Shown in pieces: positions 55,652-64,000 of a stretch of 64,000 nt of DNA. The stretch covers positions 1 to 64,000 of the forward strand of contig NZ_JAAXOX010000001.1 in the NCBI RefSeq assembly GCF_012396125.1, in the 5' to 3' direction. The stretch's first letter is position 1; every line of letters begins with the position of its first letter. Under the pieces are notes generated by a model. That model was not told the DNA's origin, searched no databases, and saw nothing but the letters and a program-made list of their open reading frames with translations. This DNA comes from Cellulomonas denverensis. GTDB lineage: Bacteria > Actinomycetota > Actinomycetes > Actinomycetales > Cellulomonadaceae. The translations under genes and the position numbers were made by a program.

Positions 55652-56413
55652 CTAGGCGTGCGGGTCAGGGGGTGAGAAGTGGAGGGCCGCGATCTCCCGG
55701 ATCACGGCGTGCAGCTGCCGGGGGTCGTGGGCGAAGCGACCGAGGAACAGCCCGTCGACACCCGGTCCGAGGTCGGTCGCGAGCCCGGGGCCGGCGGCGC
55801 CGCCGTAGACGATCCGGAGCCGGCCCGGGTGGGAGGCCAGCGCGGCCCGCAGGCCGGCCAGCACCGCGAGCACGTGCGCCGCCGGGGCGGGTGTGGGGGC
55901 ACCGATCGCCCACTGCGGTTCGTAGCCGAGCAGGACGTCGGCCTCCGGCAGCCCCGTCAGCGCGTCCCGGGCCTGGTCGGCGCACAGCGCGGCGGCGGTG
56001 CCGGGATCGGTCCGGTCGACTTCCCCCACGCACAGCAGCGGGATCATCCCGGCCGTCACCACCTCGGTCATCTTGGCCCGGACCGTCTCCGGGTTGTCAC
56101 CGAACAATCGCCGGCGCTCGGCGTGGCCGACCTCGACGTAGCGGCAGCCGAGTTCGGCGAGGACTGCGGCGGTGACCTCTCCGGTCTGCGCCCCGTCCGC
56201 CGAGGGCGCGACGTCCTGCGCGCCCCAGGCGATGCCGGTCCCGGCCAGGAGGTCCGCCGTGGACTCCAGCGCCGGGAAGGTGGGCAGCACCACGACCTCC
56301 ACCCCGAGCGCGGCCACCTCATCGGCGTACCGGGCGACCGCCCGCACCCAGTCCCGGGTCTCGTCGAACCCGAGATAGGCCTTGGTGCTGACCGCGACCA
56401 CCGGCCCGGTCAT
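55652..56413 (-). CDS. tpiA: Triosephosphate-isomerase-like enzyme
   Basis: The 253-residue TIM barrel has the isomerase residues: Lys in VSTKAYLGF (residue 10), His in [13 protein letters not shown] (near residue 97), and Glu in [10 protein letters not shown] (near residue 163). It is a catabolic paralogue and could act as a normal TpiA on the dihydroxyacetone phosphate made by the PdxA2 step, or as an erythrulose-phosphate isomerase of the EryH type. It overlaps rpiB by 4 bp and lies 10 bp before the transporter gene. Confidence 0.88.
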   Translation of the reverse strand: MTGPVVAVSTKAYLGFDETRDWVRAVARYADEVAALGVEVVVLPTFPALESTADLLAGTGIAWGAQDVAPSADGAQTGEVTAAVLAELGCRYVEVGHAERRRLFGDNPETVRAKMTEVVTAGMIPLLCVGEVDRTDPGTAAALCADQARDALTGLPEADVLLGYEPQWAIGAPTPAPAAHVLAVLAGLRAALASHPGRLRIVYGGAAGPGLATDLGPGVDGLFLGRFAHDPRQLHAVIREIAALHFSPPDPHA

Positions 56414-56877
56414 CGCACCGGGCCCGACTCGAGCGCGGTGATCGCCGCGACCTTCGGGGCAGAGGCGGAGTGCGGGTCGAACCGCAGACCGAGCCAGACG
56501 TCCACCAGGCGCAGGGCGGCGGGCAGGCCGATCACCCGCTGGCCCATGCAGAGCACCTGGGCGTCGTTCGACAGCACCGACCTCTCGACCGAGAACAGAT
56601 CGTGCGCCGTGACCGCGCGGATGCCAGGAACCTTGTTCGCCGAGATGGCCACGCCCAGTCCCGTGCCGCAGAACAGCAGTGCTCGGTCCGCCTCCCCGGC
56701 GGCCACCCGCCGCGCGGCGGCCGCAGCCACGTCCGGGTAGGCCCCCGGCACCGCGCTGACATCGGTCACCGAGGCCACCCGGGGGTCGCCCGCCAGGTGC
56801 TCCCGAGTGGCGTCCTTGTACTCGAGGGCGGCATCGTCCGCCCCGATCACCAGACGCAGGGCCTCAGGAGCCGACAT
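56410..56877 (-). CDS. rpiB: RpiB/LacAB-family sugar-phosphate isomerase
   Basis: The 155-residue protein has the RpiB signature [21 protein letters not shown] near residue 70 and an N-terminal strand [11 protein letters not shown]. Relatives are ribose 5-phosphate isomerase B and EryI/erythrulose 4-phosphate isomerases. The start at 56877 has GAGGTGG upstream; a longer frame to 56952 exists but is unsupported. First gene of the operon, divergent from the SorC regulator. Confidence 0.87.
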   Translation of the reverse strand: MSAPEALRLVIGADDAALEYKDATREHLAGDPRVASVTDVSAVPGAYPDVAAAAARRVAAGEADRALLFCGTGLGVAISANKVPGIRAVTAHDLFSVERSVLSNDAQVLCMGQRVIGLPAALRLVDVWLGLRFDPHSASAPKVAAITALESGPVR

Positions 56878-57069
56878 CGGAACCACCTCGATCCAGGAAG
56901 CGGGGCCGCCGGGAGTCGGCGACCGAACATGCGACATCCTCCCGACTTCCACTCACTGCAGGGCATGTGAGGGCTGAGATCGGGATAATGTGTCATCGAA
57001 CCCGGCGGTCTCCGTCAGGTCATCGTGCTGTGCCCCTCCACCCGCCCCGAGTCGGGAGCATGCCGCACC
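56878..57069. promoter_or_regulatory. Divergent control region of the C4-sugar operon and SorC gene
   Basis: This 192-bp gap separates the rpiB start from the SorC regulator. A plus-strand -10-like GATAAT lies at 56984-56989. I cannot define a confident operator; TCAC (56953) and GTGA (56967) form a weak inverted pair near the middle. Confidence 0.4.
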
Positions 57070-58050
57070 ATGGATCTCCGCCCGCTCAAGGATGCCGAAC
57101 GCCTGCGCCTGGCCGACGTGGCCGAGCTGTACTGGGTGCACGGGGTCAAGGTGGAGGAGATCGGCGAGCGCCTGCACCTGTCCCGGTCGACCATCTCCCG
57201 GATGCTGGCCAAGGCCCGGCAGCACGGTGTCATCGAGTTCACCGTGCACCGGCGGGTCGACCGCACCGCCCAGCTCGGCCCGCTGCTCGCCGCCCGGTAC
57301 GGGCTCGCCGCCACGGTCGTCCCGGTCAGCGAGGATGCGGCACCCGGAGCCCTGCTGGACACGGTGGCCGTCCGGGCGGCCGAACAGCTGACCCACCACA
57401 TCGGCTCCGACATGGTGGTGTCGGTCGCGTGGGGCTCGACCGTCGAGGCGATCTCGCTGCATCTGACCGGCCGACCCACTCACGGCACCCGGATCGTCCA
57501 GCTCTACGGCTCGGTCAACGTGTTCTCCACCGGCGCCGGCTACGCCGGGCAGATCCTGGAGCGCTTCGGCCGGGCCTTCGGCGCCGCCGTGCACCACTTC
57601 CCCACCCCGGCGTTCTTCGACTCACCACACACCCGGGCCGCGATGTGGCAGGAGCGCAGCGCCCAACGAATCCTGCGGCTGCGCGCCCGGTCGGATGTCC
57701 TGATCTCCTCGGTCGGCACCCTCACCAGCGAGTACCACGGCCATCTGCTCCGCTCGGGCTACCTCACCTCGCAAGAGATCACCGGGCTGCTGCACCAGGG
57801 GGTGGTCGGGTCCCTCGGCGCGATGTTCTTCCGCGCCGACGGCAGCACCACAGGGATCGGGATCAATGACCGGTCCACCGGAATGCCGCCGGCCGAGATC
57901 CGGGAGATCCCGACCCGGTTCGTGGTCGCAGCCGACCCGGCCAAGGCCGAGGCGCTGCGCGCGGCGATCCGCGCCGGCCTGGTGTCGGCACTGGTCCTGG
58001 ACTCCCGCACCGCCGAGGCGCTGCTCCGTCTGGAGGACGATCCGGGCTGA
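57070..58050 (+). CDS. SorC/DeoR-type sugar-binding transcriptional regulator
   Basis: The 326-residue protein has an N-terminal helix-turn-helix (GVKVEEIGERLHLSRSTISRM, residues 25-45) and a SorC sugar-phosphate-binding domain with VSVAWGSTVEAI near residue 118 and a conserved ISSVGTLTSEYHGHLLRSG. Such regulators respond to a phosphorylated sugar made by the pathway they govern. ATG at 57070 has GGGAG 12 nt upstream. It is divergent from and probably controls the rpiB-to-pdxA operon. Confidence 0.9.
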   Translation: MDLRPLKDAERLRLADVAELYWVHGVKVEEIGERLHLSRSTISRMLAKARQHGVIEFTVHRRVDRTAQLGPLLAARYGLAATVVPVSEDAAPGALLDTVAVRAAEQLTHHIGSDMVVSVAWGSTVEAISLHLTGRPTHGTRIVQLYGSVNVFSTGAGYAGQILERFGRAFGAAVHHFPTPAFFDSPHTRAAMWQERSAQRILRLRARSDVLISSVGTLTSEYHGHLLRSGYLTSQEITGLLHQGVVGSLGAMFFRADGSTTGIGINDRSTGMPPAEIREIPTRFVVAADPAKAEALRAAIRAGLVSALVLDSRTAEALLRLEDDPG

Positions 58051-58164
58051 CGCGCACCCATCATGTGCACACCGGCGTCACACGGTCTTGGCAGGGTCCG
58101 CATCTTTCGCCCGGCAGACCGTGATGGGCTGGTCCGCGATCAGAGCGGACCCGCAGGAGGACGC

Positions 58165-58203
58165 ATGACCAGTACCGGACCGCACCCGGGCACTCTGCCG
58201 TGA
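58165..58203 (+). CDS. 12-codon minicistron coupled to the FtsW-family gene
   Basis: An ATG with the strongest binding site nearby (AGGAGG, 58155-58160) opens a 12-codon frame whose stop overlaps the GTG of the next gene (GTGA). It is either a leader cistron that delivers ribosomes to the next start, or the real N-terminus of that gene cut off by a frame change. Confidence 0.5.
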   Translation: MTSTGPHPGTLP

Positions 58204-59408
58204 TCCTGCGCCGCACGCGCCGCGACCTCGGCGCCGACCACCGGCTCCTGCTCGGATCCTCGATCACGCTGCTGGTGGTCGGGCAGGTGATGGTGCTGTC
58301 CGCCTCCACCGTCGACTCGCTGGCCCACGGCCGCTCGCCCTACGCGCTCGCGGTGGAGCAGTCGGCCTTCGCGGCGGTCGGCCTGGTTGCCATGCTGGTG
58401 GCATCCCGGGTGCCGCTGCGGGTCTACCGGCGGATCGCGGCACCGGCCCTGCTGGTCGCCCTGGTGCTGCAGCTGCTGGTCTTCACCCCGCTCGGCCTGA
58501 CCCAGGGTGAGCGGCGCAGCTGGGTGGCCCTCGGCCCGGTGGTGGGACAGCCGGCCGAGGTGCTGAAGCTGGGCCTGGTGCTCTGGCTGGCCCGGATCCT
58601 GGCGACCCGGCAGGACGGCATCCACGACTGGCGCACCGCCGCCTTTCCCGCCCTGCCCGGTGCGGTGGTGGCGATCGCGGCGACGGCGGCCGGGCACGAC
58701 GTCGGGACCTCACTGGTGATGGCGGCCCTGGTCGCGGCCGCACTGTTCGTCGCCGGGGCCCCGCTGCGCCTGTTTGCGGTCGCCGGTGCCGGGGCGGCGG
58801 CGGTCTTCCTGGCGATGGCCGCCGCCGCCCCGCGCCGGATCCAGCGGATCAGCGACTGGCTCGGCGGCGACTGCGACCCGCTGGGCAGCTGCTACCAGAC
58901 CACCCAGGGGATGCGGGCACTGGCCTCCGGCGGCTGGCTCGGGCTCGGCCTCGGGCAGTCCCGGCAGAAGTGGTCCTACCTGCCCGAGGCGCACAACGAC
59001 TTCATCTTCGCGATCATCGGCGAGGAGCTCGGTCTGCCGGGCACGCTCCTGGTGCTCGCCCTGATCGGTGCGATGGCGCTGGCCATGATCCGGATCTGTG
59101 CCCGGCACCCGGACCCGTTCGCGCGGATCGTGACCGGCGGGGTGCTGGGCTGGGTGCTGGCCCAGGCACTGGTCAACGTCGGCACCGTGGTCGGCCTGGC
59201 CCCGGTGATCGGGGTGCCGCTGCCGCTGGTGTCGGCGGGCGGGTCGGCCCTAGTCGCCACCATGCTCGCCCTGGGGGTCGTGCTGGCCTGCGCCCGGTCC
59301 GGGACCGGCGCGTCCCAGTCCCCGGCCCACCCCCCGGTCAGCTCTCCGGGGAGTGCAGCACCCGCGCCACCTCCGCGATCGATCCGGACAGCGACGGATA
59401 CACCGTGA
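58200..59408 (+). CDS. FtsW/RodA/SpoVE-family (SEDS) membrane protein
   Basis: The 402-residue protein has about nine to ten membrane helices and the SEDS signature PEAHNDFIFAIIGEELGLPG near residue 260, plus GVPLPLVSAGGSALVATM near the end. SEDS proteins polymerise peptidoglycan from lipid II with a partner transpeptidase. The GTG has no binding site of its own and depends on the minicistron just upstream. The last 71 bp overlap the converging lpdA-like gene, and the Ala/Pro/Ser-rich tail there is unlikely to be conserved. It is not in a division cluster, so it may be an accessory copy. Confidence 0.87.
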   Translation: MILRRTRRDLGADHRLLLGSSITLLVVGQVMVLSASTVDSLAHGRSPYALAVEQSAFAAVGLVAMLVASRVPLRVYRRIAAPALLVALVLQLLVFTPLGLTQGERRSWVALGPVVGQPAEVLKLGLVLWLARILATRQDGIHDWRTAAFPALPGAVVAIAATAAGHDVGTSLVMAALVAAALFVAGAPLRLFAVAGAGAAAVFLAMAAAAPRRIQRISDWLGGDCDPLGSCYQTTQGMRALASGGWLGLGLGQSRQKWSYLPEAHNDFIFAIIGEELGLPGTLLVLALIGAMALAMIRICARHPDPFARIVTGGVLGWVLAQALVNVGTVVGLAPVIGVPLPLVSAGGSALVATMLALGVVLACARSGTGASQSPAHPPVSSPGSAAPAPPPRSIRTATDTP

Positions 59409-60795
59409 ACGCCGAGGCCACGTCGTCGACGGTCAGCCCGTGCGACACCGCCAGCGTGATCGGGAAGATCAGCTCGCTGGCCCGGGGCGCCACCACCACC
59501 CCGCCGAGCACCGTACCGGAGACCGGGTGCGCGAACAGCTTCACGAAGCCGTCCCGCACGCCGAGCATCTTGGCCCGGGGGTTGCGGGCCAGCGGCAGGG
59601 TGTTGGTGACGAAGTGCGCGCCCCGCTCGGTCAGCGACGCCTCGCTGCCGCCCACCGTGGCGATCTCCGGGGCGGTGAAGATGTTCGCCGCCACCGACCG
59701 CAGCGACAGCGGGCTGACCGCGTCGCCGAGCGCGTGCGACATCGCGATCCGGCCCTGCATCGCCGCCACCGACGCCAGCGGCAGCACCCCGGTGACGTCC
59801 CCGGCGGCATAGACCCCGCGGGCCGCCGTCCGGGAGACCTTGTCCACCTCGATGTGACCGCTGCGGGTGGTGCGCACGCCGGCGGTCTCCAGGCCGAGGT
59901 CGGCGGTGTTCGGCACCGAGCCGACCGCCAGCAGCACGTGCGAGCCCGTGATCACCCGGCCGTCCGACAGCGTGACCCGCACCCCGTCGGCGGTGCGCTC
60001 GGCGGCGGTCGCCCGCGAGCGCGGCACCACCTCCATCCCGCGGGAGCGGAACACCTCCTCCAGCATTTCCGCCGCGTCCGCGTCCTCCCCGGGCAGCACC
60101 CGGTCCCGGCTGGACACCAGCACCACCTGGGATCCGAGCGAGACGTAGGCGCCGGCGAACTCCGCGCCGGTCACCCCGGAGCCGACCACGATCAGCCGCT
60201 CCGGCAGCGCGTCCAGCCGGTACAACTGGGTCCAGGTCAGGATCCGCTCGCCGTCGGGCTGGGCGTCGGGCAGCGTGCGCGGGGTGGCGCCGGTGGCCAG
60301 CAGCACGGCATCGGCGTCCAGGCTGCGGCCGTCCACGCTCACCCGGTCCGGGCCGTCCAGCCGGCCGTGCCCGGCGATCACCTGCACGCCCTCACGCTCC
60401 AACCGGCCGAGGATGTCCTGCGACTGGGCGGCGGCCAGTTCCCGGACCCGGGCGTTCACCTGGGCCATGTCGATCGAGTGCCGGCGTTCCCCGGCCGCGA
60501 CCGGGCCCTCCTCGGTCCCGGCGGGCACCGCCACCCGGATGCCCAGCTCCGGGGCGCGCTCGGCGATGGTCATCCACTCGGCGGTGGCGATCAGGGTCTT
60601 GGAGGGCACCACGTCGGTCAGCACCGCGGCGCCACCGAGTCCGGAACGCTCCACCACGGTCACGTCGGCGCCCAGGCGGCGGGCGACCAGGGCGGCCTCG
60701 TACCCGCCGGGGCCGCCGCCGATCACCACCACCCTCTGCGGCGGGCGGGCGTCGTCGTCGATGATGGGGGCTGGGGGCTGTGGCGACTGGGTCAC
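59338..60795 (-). CDS. lpdA: NAD(P)H-quinone dehydrogenase, LpdA type
   Basis: The 485-residue flavoprotein has the lipoamide dehydrogenase fold with FAD motif VVIGGGPGGYEAALVARRLG near residue 22 and NAD motif VVGSGVTGAEFAGAY. The redox disulfide is absent: where dihydrolipoamide dehydrogenases have C-x4-C, it reads GGAAVLTDVVPSK. This is typical of the LpdA quinone reductases of actinobacteria. The start is taken as GTG at 60795; a CATGAT hexamer six bases upstream could be a -10 box. Confidence 0.9.
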   Translation of the reverse strand: MTQSPQPPAPIIDDDARPPQRVVVIGGGPGGYEAALVARRLGADVTVVERSGLGGAAVLTDVVPSKTLIATAEWMTIAERAPELGIRVAVPAGTEEGPVAAGERRHSIDMAQVNARVRELAAAQSQDILGRLEREGVQVIAGHGRLDGPDRVSVDGRSLDADAVLLATGATPRTLPDAQPDGERILTWTQLYRLDALPERLIVVGSGVTGAEFAGAYVSLGSQVVLVSSRDRVLPGEDADAAEMLEEVFRSRGMEVVPRSRATAAERTADGVRVTLSDGRVITGSHVLLAVGSVPNTADLGLETAGVRTTRSGHIEVDKVSRTAARGVYAAGDVTGVLPLASVAAMQGRIAMSHALGDAVSPLSLRSVAANIFTAPEIATVGGSEASLTERGAHFVTNTLPLARNPRAKMLGVRDGFVKLFAHPVSGTVLGGVVVAPRASELIFPITLAVSHGLTVDDVASAFTVYPSLSGSIAEVARVLHSPES

Positions 60796-60843
60796 CGGGA
60801 CATCATGCCTAGTCCTTGCCGCTCCGCGACCTCGCCGAGCCGG

Positions 60844-60849
60844 TAGTCT
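60844..60849 (+). promoter_or_regulatory. -10 box of the nucleoside salvage operon
   Basis: TAGTCT (TANNNT) lies 50 bp before the ATG at 60899, which has its own CGGAGG binding site. Confidence 0.4.
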
Positions 60850-60898
60850 CGTCTGTTGCTCCACTCCAGCCGATTCCCACTCCCCGGAGGACACCCCG

Positions 60899-61729
60899 AT
60901 GGCCGACGACGCCCGCCTGGACGACCCCACCGCCGACCCGATGCAGATCGCCGCGGAGGCCGCTGCCGCCCTGGCCGAGCTGACCGGCGTCGCGCGACAC
61001 GACATCGCCCTGGTGCTGGGTTCGGGGTGGGGCGGCGCCGCCGACCTGCTGGGCGAGACCGTCGCCGAGCTGCCCGCGCACGAGGTGCCGGGCTTCGCCA
61101 AGCCCGCCGTGGTCGGCCACGTCGGCACCATCCGCTCGATCCGGATCACCGGGTCGGACAAGCACGCGCTGGTGCTCGGCTCGCGCACCCACCTGTACGA
61201 GGGCAAGGGCGTGCGCCGGGTGGTGCACGGGGTGCGCACCGCCGCAGCCGCCGGCTGCTCGACCATCGTGCTGACCAACGGCTGCGGCGGCCTGGACCCG
61301 TCCTGGGGCCCGGGCACCCCGGTGCTGATCAACGACCACATCAACCTGACCACGGTCTCCCCGCTGGAGGGCGCGACCTTCGTCGACCTGACCGACCTGT
61401 ACAGCCAGCGGCTGCGGGACGTCGCCCACCGGGTGGACCCCAGCCTGGACGAGGGCGTCTACGTGCAGTTCCGCGGCCCGCACTACGAGACCCCGGCCGA
61501 GGTGAAGATGGCCGGGATCATGGGCGGCTCCCTGGTCGGCATGTCCACCACCATCGAGGCGATCGCCGCCCGGCACGCCGGGATGGAGGTGCTGGGCATC
61601 TCCCTGGTCACCAACCTGGCCGCCGGGATCAGCGCCGAGCCGCTCTCCCACGAGGAGGTGCTGGAGGCCGGCCGCGCCGCCGGGCCGCGGATCAGCAAGC
61701 TGCTGGCCGACATCGTCAGCGACATCTGA
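60899..61729 (+). CDS. punA: Purine-nucleoside phosphorylase
   Basis: The 276-residue protein is a trimeric-type PNP: LVLGSGWGGAADLLG near residue 40, LGSRTHLYEGKG with the phosphate-site His near residue 100, NGCGGLDPSWGPGTPVLINDHI, and VTNLAAGISAEPLSHEEV with the base-contact Asn. It splits inosine or guanosine with phosphate into base and ribose 1-phosphate. CGGAGG precedes the ATG. A mutase gene follows after 20 bp, taking up the sugar phosphate. Confidence 0.95.
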   Translation: MADDARLDDPTADPMQIAAEAAAALAELTGVARHDIALVLGSGWGGAADLLGETVAELPAHEVPGFAKPAVVGHVGTIRSIRITGSDKHALVLGSRTHLYEGKGVRRVVHGVRTAAAAGCSTIVLTNGCGGLDPSWGPGTPVLINDHINLTTVSPLEGATFVDLTDLYSQRLRDVAHRVDPSLDEGVYVQFRGPHYETPAEVKMAGIMGGSLVGMSTTIEAIAARHAGMEVLGISLVTNLAAGISAEPLSHEEVLEAGRAAGPRISKLLADIVSDI

Positions 61730-61749
61730 GCGCCGGAAAGGGACCGCAC

Positions 61750-63564
61750 ATGACCGCGCAGAAGACCTGGCAGCAGCTCGCCGACGAGGTGCGTAGCTGG
61801 ATCGCCGACGACCCGGACCCCCGCACCGCCGCCGAGCTGACCGCGCTGCTGGCCCGGGCCGAGGCGCCCACCGACCAGGGCTCCCCGCTGGAGCAGGAGT
61901 CGGCCGCCCAGCACGCGGAGCAGGCCCGGGAGGAGCTGGCGGACCGGTTCACCGGCCTGCTGCAGTTCGGCACCGCGGGCCTGCGCGGCGCGATCGGCGG
62001 CGGACCGAACCGGATGAACCGCGCCGTGGTGATCCGGGCTGCCTCCGGACTGGGCGCCTACCTGCTGGGTGAGCTGGAGGGTGCCGGTGCCCCGCCGCGG
62101 GTGGTGGTCGGGCACGACGCGCGGCACGGCTCGGCCGACTTCGCCCGGGACACCGCCGCGGTGCTGACCGCGGTCGGCATCGAGGTCCTGATGCTCCCGC
62201 CGCAGCTGCCCACCCCGGTGCTGGCCTTCGCGGTGCGGCACCTGGACGCGGACGCCGGCGTGATGGTCACCGCCAGCCACAACCCGCCGCAGGACAACGG
62301 CTACAAGGTCTACCTGGGCGGCCGGGTGGTCACCGGCTCCGGCCAGGGCGCGCAGATCGTCCCGCCGATGGACGCCGCGATCGCCGCCGAGATCGCCCGG
62401 GTGCCGTCGGTGACCTCGGTGCCGCGCGCCGCCGACGGCTGGACCCTGCTGGACCAGGGCATCCACGACGACTACCGCGCGACGGTGGGCGCGCTGGCCG
62501 ACCCGGCGGTCACCGCCGAGCTGGCCGCGAGCCTGCGGATCGTGCTGACCCCGATGCACGGTGTCGGTGGCGAGACCGCCCGCCAGGTGCTGACCGCGGC
62601 CGGGTTCACCGACCTGCACCTGGTCCCGCTGCAGGCCGCCCCGGACCCGGACTTCCCGACCGTGGCCTTCCCGAACCCCGAGGAGCCCGGCGCCATCGAC
62701 CTGGCGATCGCCCTGGCGCAGGAGGTGGAGGCCGATCTGGTGATCGCCCTCGACCCGGACGCCGACCGGTGCGGGGCCGCGATCGTCGACCCCCGCCGCC
62801 GCACCCACACCGGCCCGGACACCGCCGGCGCCGACGGCTGGCGGATGCTGCACGGCGACGAGGTGGGCGCCCTGCTGGGCACCGTGGCCGCCGAGCGCTC
62901 CGCCGGGGTCCCGGGCGGGGTGCTGGCGAACTCGATCGTCTCCTCCCGGCTGCTGTCCCGGATCGCCCGCGCCGCCGGCCTGGAGCACGCGCAGACCCTG
63001 ACCGGCTTCAAGTGGATCTCCCGGGTCGACGGGCTGGTCTACGGCTACGAGGAGGCGCTCGGCTACTGCGTGAACCCGGCCGGTGTGCGGGACAAGGACG
63101 GCATCTCCGCCGCCCTGCTGCTCGCCGGACTGGCCGCCCGGCTCAAGGCCGAGGGCCGTGGCGCGGTGGACGTGCTGGACGACCTGGCCCGCCGCCACGG
63201 CCTGCACCTGACCGACCAGCTCTCGGCCCGGTTCACGGACCTGTCCCAGATCCCGGAGACCATGCGCCGGCTGCGTGAGCACCCGCCGGTGCTGCTGGCC
63301 GGGTCGCCGGTGCTGTCGGTGACCGACCTGTCCGAGGGATACGCCGGCCTGCCGCCCACCGACGGCATCCTGCTGCTCGCCCAGGACGGCACCCGGGTGA
63401 TCGTCCGCCCCTCCGGCACCGAGCCCAAGGTGAAGTGCTACCTCGAGGTGGTGCTGCCGGTGGAGGCCGAGGCGCCGTTCGAGACGGTCGGCCAGGCCCG
63501 GACCGCCGCCCGCGAGCGGCTGGACCGGGTGCGGGCGGATGTGGCGGAGGCGCTGGGGATCTGA
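61750..63564 (+). CDS. Phospho-sugar mutase (phosphopentomutase-type PMM/PGM family)
   Basis: The 604-residue alpha-D-phosphohexomutase-fold protein has the phosphoserine loop TASHNPPQDNGYKVY near residue 177, the magnesium loop ALDPDADRCGAA near residue 337, the sugar loop GYEEALGYCV, and the phosphate loop RPSGTEPKVKCY at the end. Standing after PNP it most likely turns ribose 1-phosphate into ribose 5-phosphate, though glucose or mannose phosphates are possible. A strong terminator follows. Confidence 0.93.
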   Translation: MTAQKTWQQLADEVRSWIADDPDPRTAAELTALLARAEAPTDQGSPLEQESAAQHAEQAREELADRFTGLLQFGTAGLRGAIGGGPNRMNRAVVIRAASGLGAYLLGELEGAGAPPRVVVGHDARHGSADFARDTAAVLTAVGIEVLMLPPQLPTPVLAFAVRHLDADAGVMVTASHNPPQDNGYKVYLGGRVVTGSGQGAQIVPPMDAAIAAEIARVPSVTSVPRAADGWTLLDQGIHDDYRATVGALADPAVTAELAASLRIVLTPMHGVGGETARQVLTAAGFTDLHLVPLQAAPDPDFPTVAFPNPEEPGAIDLAIALAQEVEADLVIALDPDADRCGAAIVDPRRRTHTGPDTAGADGWRMLHGDEVGALLGTVAAERSAGVPGGVLANSIVSSRLLSRIARAAGLEHAQTLTGFKWISRVDGLVYGYEEALGYCVNPAGVRDKDGISAALLLAGLAARLKAEGRGAVDVLDDLARRHGLHLTDQLSARFTDLSQIPETMRRLREHPPVLLAGSPVLSVTDLSEGYAGLPPTDGILLLAQDGTRVIVRPSGTEPKVKCYLEVVLPVEAEAPFETVGQARTAARERLDRVRADVAEALGI

Positions 63565-63575
63565 CGCCCGCCAGC

Positions 63576-63627
63576 GCAGACACGAACGCCCTCGCCGACC
63601 GCGGTCGGCGAGGGCGTTCGTGTCTGC
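63576..63627. terminator. Strong bidirectional terminator
   Basis: A perfect 25-bp stem (63576-63600 and 63603-63627) with only GC between the arms lies between the converging mutase and deoC genes. It is the longest perfect hairpin in the window. Confidence 0.92.
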
Positions 63628-63633
63628 CCGGCG

Positions 63634-64000
63634 TCAGTACCCGCCGTCCGCCTCGAACCCGGCCAGCACGGCCGCGGTGCCGGACAGCCCCAGCCGGGTC
63701 GCACCGGCCTCGATCATCGCCAGGGCGTCCCCCGCGGTGCGGATGCCACCGGAGGCCTTGACCCCGAGCCGGCCGCCGACGGTGGCCGCCATCACCTCGA
63801 CCGCGTGCACGCTGGCGCCGCCGCTGGGGTGGAAACCGGTGGAGGTCTTCACGAAGTCGGCGCCCGCGGCCTCGGCGGCCCGGCAGACCTCGACGATCTC
63901 GTGGTCGGTGAGAGCGGCGGACTCGATGATCACCTTGAGCACGGTGGGCTCCGGGATCGCGGTGCGCACCGCGGCGATGTCGGCCTGCACCGCGGCGAAG
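63634..64000 (-). CDS. deoC: Deoxyribose-phosphate aldolase, partial (5' end outside window)
   Basis: The C-terminal 121 or so residues are visible. They hold [15 protein letters not shown] with the Schiff-base Lys and [15 protein letters not shown] with the second active-site Lys, both diagnostic for DeoC. The enzyme splits 2-deoxyribose 5-phosphate into glyceraldehyde 3-phosphate and acetaldehyde. The frame stays open to the window edge, so the true start is beyond 64000. It fits the nucleoside salvage genes it converges with. Confidence 0.93.
   Translation of the reverse strand, partial: FAAVQADIAAVRTAIPEPTVLKVIIESAALTDHEIVEVCRAAEAAGADFVKTSTGFHPSGGASVHAVEVMAATVGGRLGVKASGGIRTAGDALAMIEAGATRLGLSGTAAVLAGFEADGGY

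Noticed and set aside
59338-60795. Calling the flavoprotein dihydrolipoamide dehydrogenase
   Set aside because: The redox-active cysteine pair is absent, so it cannot perform that disulfide chemistry.

Overview
The window is 64 kb of high-GC actinobacterial chromosome. Genes are dense on both strands, GTG starts are common, and many gene pairs overlap by 4 bp (ATGA or GTGA). Several features fit Micrococcales, most likely a Cellulomonadaceae relative: the biotin-dependent acyl-CoA carboxylase cluster with an epsilon subunit, an AdhE, a membrane pyrophosphatase, and many promoters with a TANNNT -10 box placed 5-8 nt before an ATG or GTG (leaderless transcripts). The lineage is inferred from gene content. 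I see no rRNA, tRNA, CRISPR array, insertion sequence or prophage.

Layout. 1-426: non-coding, with a long hairpin and a purine-rich low-complexity tract. 427-1724: two membrane-anchored DUF3105/DUF305 proteins. 1749-14396: a 12-gene sulfur-scavenging operon holding an LLM-type flavin monooxygenase, an acyl-CoA-dehydrogenase-fold monooxygenase, a peptide-type ABC importer, a LysR regulator, a rhodanese, a degenerate hydrolase, a GlcD-type oxidase and two flavin reductases. It is preceded by an ATC-N9-GAT LysR-type site, a promoter, and a leaderless 41-codon leader peptide ending in a cysteine-rich run, most simply read as a cysteine-sensing attenuator. 14494-19568: a Zur-like box and the zinc chaperone AztD, two small proteins, and a divergent membrane pyrophosphatase. 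19607-23162: a thioredoxin-reductase-like/methyltransferase fusion divergent from an XRE-cupin regulator, then an ArsB/SLC13-type transporter. 23206-27954: an AGE-family isomerase divergent from beta-phosphoglucomutase and a GH65 phosphorylase. 28039-29682: a CPA1 antiporter.

29687-33230 (minus strand) is a compact cassette of a WXG100-like small protein, a 663-residue DUF1023-type alpha/beta hydrolase and two nearly identical lipoproteins. 33475-36243 is adhE under a Rex-like operator. 36331-39942 carries a lipoprotein, a small membrane protein, an aminotransferase, a GNAT acetyltransferase and a Bcr/CflA efflux protein. 40027-49909 is the biotin and acyl-CoA carboxylase neighbourhood: birA with a nucleotide cyclase, the carboxyltransferase, an unknown protein, the epsilon subunit, a DUF885 peptidase, VKOR, Maf, the biotinylated alpha subunit and a NUDIX hydrolase. 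49931-51865 is a membrane-anchored endonuclease/exonuclease/phosphatase-family protein.

51829-58050 is a catabolic operon (rpiB-like, tpiA-like, MFS transporter, DUF1537 kinase, PdxA2-like dehydrogenase) divergent from a SorC-family regulator, which I read as four-carbon sugar-acid or sugar-alcohol use. 58165-60795 holds an FtsW/RodA-family protein behind a 12-codon minicistron, then an LpdA-type quinone reductase. 60899-64000 is nucleoside salvage: purine nucleoside phosphorylase, a phosphopentomutase-type mutase, and a deoC gene cut by the window edge.
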